Shown: positions 7,951-15,268 of the stretch, piece by piece
Numbering within the stretch: the first letter of the stretch is position 1
How the letters are laid out: each line of letters begins with the position of its first letter
NCBI GenBank assembly: GCA_964342575.1
Contig: CAYFGZ010000040.1
Coordinates: forward strand, 1 to 29,820
From: GCA-002701455 sp964342575
GTDB lineage: Bacteria > Pseudomonadota > Alphaproteobacteria > Thalassobaculales > Thalassobaculaceae
Direction of reading: 5' to 3'
Length of the DNA stretch: 29,820 bases
Translations under genes and position numbers: made by a program
Notes under the pieces: generated by a model
The model's database searches: none
Told to the model about the DNA's origin: nothing
The model's input: the letters and a program-made list of their open reading frames with translations, nothing else

Positions 7951-9279
7951 ATGTCGATATCAGACGTTAACGTGCCCAACGACCTAGATTCTCTTTGGAT
8001 GCCTTTTACTGACAACCGAAGTTTTAAAAAGCAACCCCGTTTATTTAGCGAAGCCGAAGGGATGTTTTATATTACGCCTGAAGGGAGGAAGGTTTTGGAT
8101 GGTACCTCGGGGTTATGGTGCGTCAATGCGGGTCATAGGCGTAGACCAATTATAGAAGCGGTTCGTAGACAAGTCGAAAAACTGGATTACGCGCCCGGGT
8201 TTCAGGTTGGGCATCCTCTATCGTTTGAATTTGCTTCTAGGCTTACAGGCATGGTCGAGGAATATAGTCATGTTATGTTTACAAACTCGGGATCTGAGTC
8301 TGTGGATACTGCATTAAAAATCGCTCTTGCCTATCAGCGAAATATCGGAGAAGGGAGCCGGACCCGCTTTGTTGGTCGCGAACGTGGATATCACGGCGTA
8401 GGTTTTGGGGGCATTTCAGTGGGAGGAATATCGCCAAATCGCAAAATGTTTGGGAACATGCTAAATGGTATAGACCATCTGCGGCATACCCACAATTTGG
8501 ACAAAAATGCATTCGTTAGAGGACAACCGGATTGGGGAGAGCATTTGGCCGATGATTTAGAATCTATCGTCGCCCTTCACGATGCAACGACGATTGCCGC
8601 TGTGATTGTGGAGCCGGTCGCAGGGTCTACTGGTGTGCTAGTACCTCCGAGAGGATATTTGGAACGTCTGCGGGAGATATGTTCTAAATATGGAATATTA
8701 CTTATATTCGATGAAGTCATAACGGGTTTTGGACGGCTAGGTGATAGTTTTGCCAACCAGTACTTCGACGTGAAACCAGATATCTTCACCACGGCTAAGG
8801 GAATAACAAACGCAACCGTTCCCATGGGCGCTGTTTTTGTCCGCGATGGAATTTATAATTCATTTATGGAATCTGCTCCAGAGAATGCGATTGAATTTTT
8901 CCACGGTTATACTTATTCCGGGCACCCACTCGCTTGTGCGGCCGGAATTGCTACATTGGAAGTGTATAGGGATGAGGATTTATTTGCTCGCGCTGCGCAG
9001 TTGGCTCCGTATTTCGAGTCGGCTATTCATTCCCTGTGTGACTGTAAAAATGTAATTGACGTTCGAAATTTAGGTATGATGGGCGCAATTGAATTGGAGC
9101 CAATTCCGGATAAACCTACCTCTCGAGCAATGGCTGCATTTCAAAAGGCTTTTGATGCAGGATTGTTGGTGAGGACGACAGGTGATACGATAGCTTTATC
9201 CCCGCCCTTGATAGTTGAAAGAGAGCAGATTGATTTTATATCGGATACTATCCGCGGCGTTTTAAAAACTGTGCATTAG
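7951..9279 (+). CDS. Class III omega-amino acid:pyruvate aminotransferase
   Basis: A 442-residue PLP-dependent class III aminotransferase. LWMPFTDNRSFKKQPRLFSE is typical of the omega-amino acid:pyruvate (beta-alanine) group. FTNSGSESVDTALKIA binds the cofactor phosphate, YHGVGFGGISVGGI follows, IFDEVITGFGR holds the PLP aspartate (D254), and TTAKGITNATVPMGAVF holds the Schiff-base lysine (K283). EFFHGYTYSGHPLACAAG is the usual downstream motif. The longer frame begins four codons up; the ATG at 7951 is preferred because GGAG at 7941-7944 sits six bases before it. Likely reaction: transfer of the terminal amino group of beta-alanine or another omega-amine to pyruvate. Substrate range is broad in this group, so no symbol is given. 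Confidence 0.92.
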   Translation: MSISDVNVPNDLDSLWMPFTDNRSFKKQPRLFSEAEGMFYITPEGRKVLDGTSGLWCVNAGHRRRPIIEAVRRQVEKLDYAPGFQVGHPLSFEFASRLTGMVEEYSHVMFTNSGSESVDTALKIALAYQRNIGEGSRTRFVGRERGYHGVGFGGISVGGISPNRKMFGNMLNGIDHLRHTHNLDKNAFVRGQPDWGEHLADDLESIVALHDATTIAAVIVEPVAGSTGVLVPPRGYLERLREICSKYGILLIFDEVITGFGRLGDSFANQYFDVKPDIFTTAKGITNATVPMGAVFVRDGIYNSFMESAPENAIEFFHGYTYSGHPLACAAGIATLEVYRDEDLFARAAQLAPYFESAIHSLCDCKNVIDVRNLGMMGAIELEPIPDKPTSRAMAAFQKAFDAGLLVRTTGDTIALSPPLIVEREQIDFISDTIRGVLKTVH

Positions 9280-9341
9280 TTGGTGCTTTTGATATTGCCA
9301 GAATGAATTATAAAGGTGGGACTACGAATAAAGGAATGCAA

Positions 9342-9602
9342 ATGCGAGCTTTCGCGGTACTGATGTTTGGAATTTTTTGTCTGCCTGGTTGCGCTGATAC
9401 AATACGTGCTAATATCGACCGGTTGCTTGTTGAAGACAAAGAGCCAAAGCAGTTAGCAACAGAAACACTCTACTGCTATCGTACTATTGGGAAGGTTAAT
9501 TGCTATGCGCAGCCTCTACCAGGTCAGGAGGCGAATCGCTTGGTTGGTCATGAAGGGATCTCGCCGAGGTCTACTGCCGCTACAGGGCCTTTAAGGCCCT
9601 GA
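9342..9602 (+). CDS. Small putative lipoprotein
   Basis: An 86-residue secreted protein. MRAFAVLMFGIFCLPGCADT is a short lipoprotein signal: basic residue 2, hydrophobic core, then LPGC with C17 as the likely lipidated cysteine. The Pro at -2 is unusual but tolerated. The mature part is small and contains LYCYRTIGKVNCYAQPLPGQEANRLVG, with two further cysteines that could pair in the periplasm. The open frame begins at 9303, but AAGGA at 9331-9335 is spaced six bases before the ATG at 9342 and supports that start. It lies 62 bases after the aminotransferase and may share its transcript. I do not recognise a function. Its stop codon lies in a perfect hairpin (see separate entry). Confidence 0.7.
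   Translation: MRAFAVLMFGIFCLPGCADTIRANIDRLLVEDKEPKQLATETLYCYRTIGKVNCYAQPLPGQEANRLVGHEGISPRSTAATGPLRP
9583..9601 (+). terminator. Perfect 8-bp hairpin over the lipoprotein stop codon
   Basis: CAGGGCCT at 9583-9590 and AGGCCCTG at 9594-9601 are perfect inverted repeats separated by TTA. The stem includes the first two bases of the TGA stop. It is GC-rich and very stable for its size. No T-run follows, so it is at best an atypical terminator; an mRNA 3'-end stabiliser or processing site is equally possible. Confidence 0.4.
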
Positions 9603-9659
9603 TGATCAAAAGTAGAATCTCTTCTGATTAGTTTTTACCAAGACAACGCTGGGATAAAT

Positions 9660-10607
9660 GTGGCTTTGGAAAATATAAAACTAATATCTAGAGAGAAACC
9701 ACTATATCTTCCGTTCGCCTCGAGTAAGTATAGAATGTCAATGGGATTAAACGCGTTGAGGATAGAAAAGTGGATCGAACCCGATGAATATTTTCATGAC
9801 GAGTTGCAGGAAAAAGAAAAGTTATTAGAGAACAGATACCAAGAAATTTTTAGCAGTAATACCGGGAGTTTTGCGCCACAGAGAGAAGTGTTAGCATTAC
9901 TCCTAGGTCATATGACTACTCATTATTCAGGCCTCTTGAATGTAACCGAGGATGAAGTAGGGGTTGACGGCTCGAAGCGATGTTATTCGCGGCGGGATTT
10001 TGAAAATAGTGCACTAGATCTATGTGGGAGACTTGTCCAGGAAGACTTTTGTCTAATGGCTCCAGGAAAAAATGGATATACGCTGGAAGCTGCCTCGCTC
10101 TGTTTCCCTTCTCGCTGGAGATTGCTTGATAAGATGGGATTACCGATGCGATCAATTCATAACCCGGTCCCTGAATTTTCTGATAAGTTAGCAGCTCCTG
10201 TTGATAGATTTTTTGATTATTTGACTGTCGCTAGACCAGTTTGGCGTGTCAACTGGTCAGTTACAACAGATCCTAATTTATATCAGCCTATTCGAAGGCA
10301 AAATCCAGAACGGGACGTTTTGATCAATGAGAGCAATGCAGGAGATCGCATTTTTATAAGGTGCGAGCGTCAAACTCTCAGGCGCTTGAGTGAAAGTGGG
10401 TGGATACTTTTCACCATAAAGACATATTTAGATAAGGTTTCGACACTAACGGAATATCCCCAGATGGCACTAAACTTCGCGTCTCTACTGCGCGACTTAC
10501 CGGAACCAGTGTTAATCTACAAGAATATATTGCCGTTCAAAGAACCCCTGCTAGAGTATTTAGATAAAATCGGGCTGTGCACCACCTCTGACGTCGGCCA
10601 TAACTAG
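9660..10607 (+). CDS. Haem-dependent oxidative N-demethylase alpha-like protein (DUF3445)
   Basis: A 315-residue protein of the DUF3445 / HODM alpha-subunit-like family (PF11927). Recognisable features are the N-terminal MGLNALRIEKWIEPDEYFHDELQEK, a central EAASLCFPSRWRLLDKMGLPM and IHNPVPEF, and VWRVNWSVTTDPNLYQP. A late region contains FIRCERQTLRRLSESGWILFTIKTYL. Relatives bind haem and oxidatively N-demethylate small amines, or are orphan proteins with the same domain. No partner subunits (flavin reductase or ferredoxin-like) are encoded beside it, so demethylase activity is not certain. The start is GTG at 9660, with GGGAT just upstream; a later in-frame ATG exists but would remove conserved residues. 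It meets the opposing ligase gene at a shared CTAG. Confidence 0.8.
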   Translation: MALENIKLISREKPLYLPFASSKYRMSMGLNALRIEKWIEPDEYFHDELQEKEKLLENRYQEIFSSNTGSFAPQREVLALLLGHMTTHYSGLLNVTEDEVGVDGSKRCYSRRDFENSALDLCGRLVQEDFCLMAPGKNGYTLEAASLCFPSRWRLLDKMGLPMRSIHNPVPEFSDKLAAPVDRFFDYLTVARPVWRVNWSVTTDPNLYQPIRRQNPERDVLINESNAGDRIFIRCERQTLRRLSESGWILFTIKTYLDKVSTLTEYPQMALNFASLLRDLPEPVLIYKNILPFKEPLLEYLDKIGLCTTSDVGHN

Positions 10608-12139
10608 GTCTCCTCCTGCTCTAACGCCAGTCTAAGCTCTGTTTTTAGAATTTTCCCGTAGTTATTTTTTGGCAAAGAATCGACGAAGCGATAATCTTTA
10701 GGTTTTTTAAAGCGTGCGATATTTTCAAGACAGAGTCGATCTAGTTCTTCGGCGGAAATTTGTTTAGACGGGTAAGGTGCAACGAAGGCTGTAGCTGTTT
10801 CTCCCCAGTCTTCATGGAAGCGCCCAACAACGGCGCATTCATATACGGATGGATGTTTTAGTAGTATTTCTTCGATTTCTCTAGGGTATATATTAGTGCC
10901 GCCAGAAATTATCATATCTTTTGATCTGTCCTTCAATGTCAAGAAGCCGTTTACGTCCAGTGTTCCTACATCTCCTGTCCAAAGCCAACCATCTCTAATG
11001 GCATCTTTCGTCGCCTCCGGGTTATTCCAATAGCCGGCCATTACTACGTCTCCACGTACTACAATTTCCCCTACTTCTTCTGGTTCAACTGATGAACCAT
11101 TTTCATCCACGACTCGAACTTCTACATCCGTTCGGGAGATACCTACCGAAGCTAATCTTTGATGATGTTTTGGATGTTGAAAGTCGTTGATAATTCTTTT
11201 TGGTAATACTGTAATCGTCATTGGGGACTCGCCTTGGCCATAAATTTGCACCAATTTAGGTCCTAATATCTCAAGTGCTTTCAACGTATCGTTAAGATAC
11301 ATTGGCGCGCCGCCATATACGATTGTTTTAAGATTCTTTGTGTTAGCTTGATCTATATTTGGAGCATTGATTAGCCGTGTTACCATCGTTGGTGCAAAGA
11401 AAAATGTACAAGCGGGCCAATAATTAATTAATTCGAGGGTTTCGGCTACGTCGAAACCACCGCTTGAAGGGATCACGTTATTTGCAGCACGAGCGATGTG
11501 AGGCAACACATACAGACCCGACCCGTGGCTCATTGGAGCCGCGTGAATTATGCTGTCACCTGGTTCGATCGAATCTACGTCAGCCAAATAATTCATCGTC
11601 ATGGAATGCATATTTCGGTGGGTTAGCATTGCCCCTTTAGGTCGTCCGGTAGTACCTGATGTATAAAATAACCACGCTAAATCAGTTGGAGAGACTTCAG
11701 ACATTGGATTAGTTGAACCTTCTAAAAGTGACTCATAAGCTGAAGCACCTACTTCAATTAGATGGGTCAGATTAGATGATTCTATTTTTGCATCGGTGAC
11801 TGCCCCTGAAAGGTCTTTTGTGAAAAAGCATGCTTTGGCACCGCTATCAGCTAGAATAAAACCAAACTCTCTCGGATGCAGCTTTGCATTAATTGGAACA
11901 ACGCACAATCCAGCATGCCAGCAAGCAAAAATTATCTCAATTGTTTCTGCACTGTTTTTCATTATCAAGGCAACGCGATCGCCATGATTCAATTTTAATG
12001 AATGCTTAAGTTCGCTACCTAGTGCAGTAACGCGATTAGCCAGCTGCGCATAAGTTAGCAATTTTGAGCATCCTACTGAGACAGCTGACTTATTGGGGTA
12101 TGTCAGGGCTGTACGAGATAGCATTCCAGATAAATTCAT
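10604..12139 (-). CDS. Acyl-CoA synthetase (AMP-binding ligase)
   Basis: A 511-residue ANL-superfamily adenylate-forming ligase. The P-loop is LFYTSGTTGRPKGAM (residues 158-171), followed by MTHR-like LTHRNM, a GGAPM loop, YGQGESPMT (A5 region), WLWTGDVG (A7), SKDMIISGGTNIYPREIEE (A8 hinge) and NNYGKILK with the catalytic lysine K496. It activates a carboxylic acid with ATP and joins it to CoA. Length and the A5 YGQGE motif match the class annotated as long-chain-fatty-acid-CoA ligase or aryl/feruloyl-CoA synthetase; the acid cannot be told. It is divergent from the dehydratase gene and convergent with the DUF3445 gene, with both stop codons in the same four bases. A GGAAT ribosome site lies about nine bases before the ATG. 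Confidence 0.9.
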   Translation of the reverse strand: MNLSGMLSRTALTYPNKSAVSVGCSKLLTYAQLANRVTALGSELKHSLKLNHGDRVALIMKNSAETIEIIFACWHAGLCVVPINAKLHPREFGFILADSGAKACFFTKDLSGAVTDAKIESSNLTHLIEVGASAYESLLEGSTNPMSEVSPTDLAWLFYTSGTTGRPKGAMLTHRNMHSMTMNYLADVDSIEPGDSIIHAAPMSHGSGLYVLPHIARAANNVIPSSGGFDVAETLELINYWPACTFFFAPTMVTRLINAPNIDQANTKNLKTIVYGGAPMYLNDTLKALEILGPKLVQIYGQGESPMTITVLPKRIINDFQHPKHHQRLASVGISRTDVEVRVVDENGSSVEPEEVGEIVVRGDVVMAGYWNNPEATKDAIRDGWLWTGDVGTLDVNGFLTLKDRSKDMIISGGTNIYPREIEEILLKHPSVYECAVVGRFHEDWGETATAFVAPYPSKQISAEELDRLCLENIARFKKPKDYRFVDSLPKNNYGKILKTELRLALEQEET

Positions 12140-12296
12140 CTATTATATTCCAATTTTAATGTTGTATTGGAGATCAATCCTCTACAGAAATAATCTGATT
12201 TTATTGCAATAATTAGACAATATTTTTCCGGTTAGGCTATCATTCATTAAATTAGAAGACAACGTTGCTCAGATTGAATAAAGGGAAGATAGTAAT

Positions 12297-13379
12297 ATGA
12301 TAATCAAAGATGTACGATCATATCATCTTAAAGCGCCATGGGTTGAGCCACCAAAATTCGGGCCGGTCGTTCCTGAAACAAGGGAAATACTTGTACTGGA
12401 AGTAGAAACAAATTCTGGGATAGTCGGGGTTGGTTATCTAATTTTACTTGGCGGAGGCGTACCAACTATTCAGGCATGCTTGAAGGAGCTCGTCATACCG
12501 GAAATATTGGGAAGAGATGCGTCGGAAACAGAAGGAATATGGCAACACCTTTGGAAGAAGAATTACTGGATTGGGAGAATGGGGGTTACTGTCATGGCGC
12601 AGTCGGTAGTTGACGTGGCTCTCTGGGACGCGGTGGGCAAAAACACCGGGATGCCGCTTCATAGATTATGGGGGCACTGTAACGATTTTATACCGGCTTA
12701 TGGAAGTGGTTGTTGGCGTGGTTATGGACCAGAGGGAATGGTAGACCGAGCTGAGCGTTATGTTGAGAATGGCTTTAAGGCAATTAAAATGCAAAGTGGA
12801 ATTGTTTATGACCGTCATCAGGACATTCAAAATTTAGCTAGAATGAGAGACAAGTTGGGGCCACATATTGATATAATGACTGATGTTAACATGGCTTGGA
12901 CTCCGGATGAGGCTATTATCATTGGTCGGAAATTTCAAGAATACGACTTATATTGGTTGGAAGAGCCGGTGCCCTGCGAAGATTTTTCTGGATATTTTAG
13001 AATTGCTGAAGCTTTAGACGTACGGATTGTTGGGGGAGAAACCCACTTCACAAGGTTTGATATGCGCCCATTTTTTGAAAATAGAAAATTACCCATTCTG
13101 CAACCAGATGTCATGCGGGGAGGGTATACGGAATTGCGAAAAATAGCATCTGTTGCTGATACCTGGGGTATGACTATAGCACCACATCTGTTTCCCGAAT
13201 TAATGGTGCAGCTCATGGCATCTATCCCTAATGGCCATATTTTGGAATATGTAAATTGGATGGATGATGCGTGGGTGGATCCGATCTTACCTCGTGATGG
13301 TATTTTTTCCGCTCCAGAACGTCCTGGCCATGGATTAGAATTCAAATCAGAGTTCTTAACAGAGTACCAGGTGGGATAG
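12297..13379 (+). CDS. Enolase-superfamily sugar-acid dehydratase, mandelate racemase group, atypical KxQ
   Basis: A 360-residue enolase-superfamily protein of the mandelate racemase subgroup. Metal ligands are D196 (TDVN), E222 (LEEP) and E248 (GGETH). The His-Asp dyad is H297 (IAPHLFPE) with D271 (LQPDVMRGG), and E317 (ILEYVNW) is the conserved third acid. Numbering matches mandelate racemase almost exactly. The KxK motif at the end of the second barrel strand reads K164-M-Q166, so the second lysine, normally the (S)-specific base, is glutamine. A two-base racemase is therefore unlikely; a single-base acid-sugar dehydratase is expected. It converges with a DapA-family gene with only one base between stop codons, and the pair probably forms a sugar-acid pathway. 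AGGGAAG precedes the ATG at 12297. Confidence 0.88.
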   Translation: MIIKDVRSYHLKAPWVEPPKFGPVVPETREILVLEVETNSGIVGVGYLILLGGGVPTIQACLKELVIPEILGRDASETEGIWQHLWKKNYWIGRMGVTVMAQSVVDVALWDAVGKNTGMPLHRLWGHCNDFIPAYGSGCWRGYGPEGMVDRAERYVENGFKAIKMQSGIVYDRHQDIQNLARMRDKLGPHIDIMTDVNMAWTPDEAIIIGRKFQEYDLYWLEEPVPCEDFSGYFRIAEALDVRIVGGETHFTRFDMRPFFENRKLPILQPDVMRGGYTELRKIASVADTWGMTIAPHLFPELMVQLMASIPNGHILEYVNWMDDAWVDPILPRDGIFSAPERPGHGLEFKSEFLTEYQVG

Positions 13380-13380
13380 T

Positions 13381-14277
13381 TTATTCGGCGGCCTGTAAGT
13401 CTAGATTTAGTCCCATTAATGCTTCGCGGATTGCGGTTTTTTGGGCTTCATTGGCCTCTGGCATAGGCGCTCTCGAACGTCCAGCTGGGCATCCCTGCAG
13501 AAGCTGTGCATACTTGGTACAGGCAGGCAGGTTGTCTCCGAACATAGCATTCCATAGACGTAATAGCCGCTGGTGCAAGTTTATAGCTTGGGAATGATCG
13601 CCTGCTTGTACTGCATCCCATAGTTGTACGCTGGCATGAGGAGCTGCTGTCAATATAGCGGCAATTGAACCTCTGCAGCCAAGCGTATATGCGGGATACA
13701 TTAGGGCATCCACAGCGCTAAAAATGTGATCTTCAGGCCTTGCATCCATAACGAGATCAGCCATCAGTTTCAAGTCGCCAGCACTTTGCTTTACTCCGAT
13801 AACGCCGGGGACTTCTTCCATGATTCGAAGTAGTAACGCTGGAGATAGGTATGTCCATGGCACAACGTTGTATATTATTATCGGCATTTCTGTCTCACCA
13901 GCCATCACTCGAAAGTGCTCGACCATCGCGTTATCGTCTGGTCGAAATAGATAATGGACAGGGGTAACTTGGAGAGCTGCGGCACCCATTTTGGCAACCG
14001 CTTTCCCCCGCTTTATTGCATCTCTTGTGCTATCGGTAATTATCCCAGCTATAACGGGTATACGGCCAGATGCTGCTTCAATTGCTGTCTCAACAAGTTT
14101 TTTGTATTCGCTGAGTTCGAGTGTATGCCCTTCGCCGGTACTACCGCCAACAGCGGTCCCGTGAGCTCCCGCGCTGATTAGCCACTCTATTTGCTGGCGA
14201 ACAAGAGAGTGGTCTATTTCATCATCAGGACCAAATGGCGTAGTGGCCGGGGGAATCACGCCTTTTAATTCAACCAT
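13381..14277 (-). CDS. DapA-family aldolase/dehydratase (2-keto-3-deoxy sugar acid type)
   Basis: A 298-residue TIM-barrel Schiff-base lyase of the DapA / N-acetylneuraminate lyase family. GVIPPATTPFGPDDEID is the typical opening, GGSTGEGHTL the substrate carboxylate loop (S46-T47), YNVV contains the catalytic tyrosine Y136, and GVKQSAGD the Schiff-base lysine K163. It is not expected to be the lysine-pathway DapA, since the loop is GSTGE and the context is catabolic. Retro-aldol cleavage or dehydration of a 2-keto-3-deoxy sugar acid made by the neighbouring dehydratase is the likely role. The ATG at 14277 follows GGAATAG. A strong promoter with an internal palindrome lies upstream (14358-14386), suggesting control by a FadR/GntR-type repressor. 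Confidence 0.88.
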   Translation of the reverse strand: MVELKGVIPPATTPFGPDDEIDHSLVRQQIEWLISAGAHGTAVGGSTGEGHTLELSEYKKLVETAIEAASGRIPVIAGIITDSTRDAIKRGKAVAKMGAAALQVTPVHYLFRPDDNAMVEHFRVMAGETEMPIIIYNVVPWTYLSPALLLRIMEEVPGVIGVKQSAGDLKLMADLVMDARPEDHIFSAVDALMYPAYTLGCRGSIAAILTAAPHASVQLWDAVQAGDHSQAINLHQRLLRLWNAMFGDNLPACTKYAQLLQGCPAGRSRAPMPEANEAQKTAIREALMGLNLDLQAAE

Positions 14278-14357
14278 ATCTCTATTCCGTTCATCAGATC
14301 ATGTTATCGCGCAATATCAGATGCGTTTTCTTAAAAAAATTGAATATCTCCAACAGA

Positions 14358-14386
14358 AATATGGTAAAACCAGGTCTATTTGTCAA
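14358..14386 (-). promoter_or_regulatory. Promoter for DapA-family gene
   Basis: On the minus strand TTGACA (bases 14386-14381) and CATATT (14363-14358) are 17 bp apart, a perfect -35 with a four-of-six -10. Transcription would start near 14350, about 70 bases before the ATG. It lies between the PKHD hydroxylase stop and the aldolase start, so the aldolase need not depend on the upstream gene. Confidence 0.6.
14362..14372. promoter_or_regulatory. FadR/GntR-type operator in the promoter spacer
   Basis: TGGTAAAACCA is a palindromic 4+3+4 site that fits the FadR-subfamily GntR consensus TNGTNNNACNA exactly. It overlaps the inner edge of the -10 box and the spacer of the promoter above, where bound repressor would block RNA polymerase. 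FadR-subfamily proteins often regulate sugar-acid catabolism (UxuR, ExuR, DgoR types). No such regulator is encoded in this window. Confidence 0.5.
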
Positions 14387-14406
14387 TAATGGGTTAGGCT
14401 CAACTC

Positions 14407-15078
14407 TCATGTACTAGTCCACATTCTTAGAAGGTTGAGTCTACCTTTTTCAAGTTTCATAATGACTTCGATGTCACCTTTGTCCCGAACCAATATCTCG
14501 GCCGCTTCCCCTAAATCAACTAATACTTCCCGTCTTTGAGGATCTGGAACCATGCTTTCTATCCAAGTGACGGCGGCTAACCTGCGACCTTTCGTAATTT
14601 TGTTTACGTGATGCACATAATGCGTGGGATAAAGTACTGCATCACCAGGAGGCAATTTATACTCTTTTTCACCAAAAGGTGTTTCGAGCACTAATTCTCC
14701 ACCTTTGTATGCATCTGGATCATTTAAAAAAATTGTGATCGATAGGTCCGTTCGCATGCCTGGGTAAGGTCCCATCATCGCAGCATCAACATGTTTTCGA
14801 TATTCCTGGTCCTTGGTATATGAATTGAAAATAGGAGAGAGAATACGCCGAGGAATTGCCCTTGCATTAAGCTTATCATTTTTACGTATTGCCCCAAGAA
14901 CCAGCTCTGAAAGCTCTCGGTATTGAGGACTGCTAGGAGGCACCTGGGTGTTATTTTTTAATTCTGCGCCGAGTACGCCACCACTCATTTTTCCGTCGGA
15001 GAATTGTGCAGAAAATAGACCGCTACTTATCGTGCGCAGTTCGTCTTTTGATAATAAATTATGAATTACATCGGTCAT
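14407..15078 (-). CDS. PKHD-type Fe(II)/2-oxoglutarate hydroxylase (PiuC/YbiX family)
   Basis: A 223-residue Fe(II)- and 2-oxoglutarate-dependent dioxygenase. Metal ligands are H96 and D98 (RKHVDAA) and H156 (HYVHHV), with R166 (KGRRLAAV) binding 2-oxoglutarate. Also present are RTDLSITIFLNDPDAYKGGEL, PGDAVLYPTHYVHHV and WIES, the landmarks of the PKHD/PiuC group, which is about 225 residues long and usually linked to iron-siderophore uptake. No TonB receptor is adjacent here, so the role is open. The ATG at 15078 follows GAGAGG. It is divergent from the unrecognised gene at 15269. Confidence 0.88.
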   Translation of the reverse strand: MTDVIHNLLSKDELRTISSGLFSAQFSDGKMSGGVLGAELKNNTQVPPSSPQYRELSELVLGAIRKNDKLNARAIPRRILSPIFNSYTKDQEYRKHVDAAMMGPYPGMRTDLSITIFLNDPDAYKGGELVLETPFGEKEYKLPPGDAVLYPTHYVHHVNKITKGRRLAAVTWIESMVPDPQRREVLVDLGEAAEILVRDKGDIEVIMKLEKGRLNLLRMWTST

Positions 15079-15107
15079 GTGGACCTCTCTAACAGCCGTA
15101 TTTTATT

Positions 15108-15119
15108 CTAGTATACTAG
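15108..15119. promoter_or_regulatory. 12-bp perfect palindrome upstream of PKHD hydroxylase gene
   Basis: CTAGTATACTAG is a perfect palindrome 30 bases ahead of the hydroxylase ATG, in the region shared with the divergent gene at 15269. Its position suits an operator near the transcription start of the hydroxylase gene. No known consensus was recognised and chance is possible in AT-rich DNA. Confidence 0.3.
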
Positions 15120-15268
15120 GCTACTGGAAATAACGATAGGTTTGGCATCGGTATAGTAAGAAACTCTATAACTAATGAATGAAAAAATGTTTTTGGGGGC
15201 TCTCTTAAAATTAGGCACAGGTCTTGCATTGCTGGGAACAGCAGATTTTTATCAGATGGAGTTCTGAA

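Noticed and set aside
13381..14277. Housekeeping dapA of lysine synthesis
   Set aside because: The loop is GSTGE, the gene is paired with a sugar-acid dehydratase and has a catabolic-type operator, all favouring another member of the family.
15230..15243. TGCTGGGAACAGCA as a terminator or structured RNA
   Set aside because: The stem is only five base pairs and lies just before a ribosome site; too weak to call.
15224..15268. Longer N-terminus for the unrecognised gene
   Set aside because: No ribosome site before 15224, whereas GGAG is well placed for the ATG at 15269.
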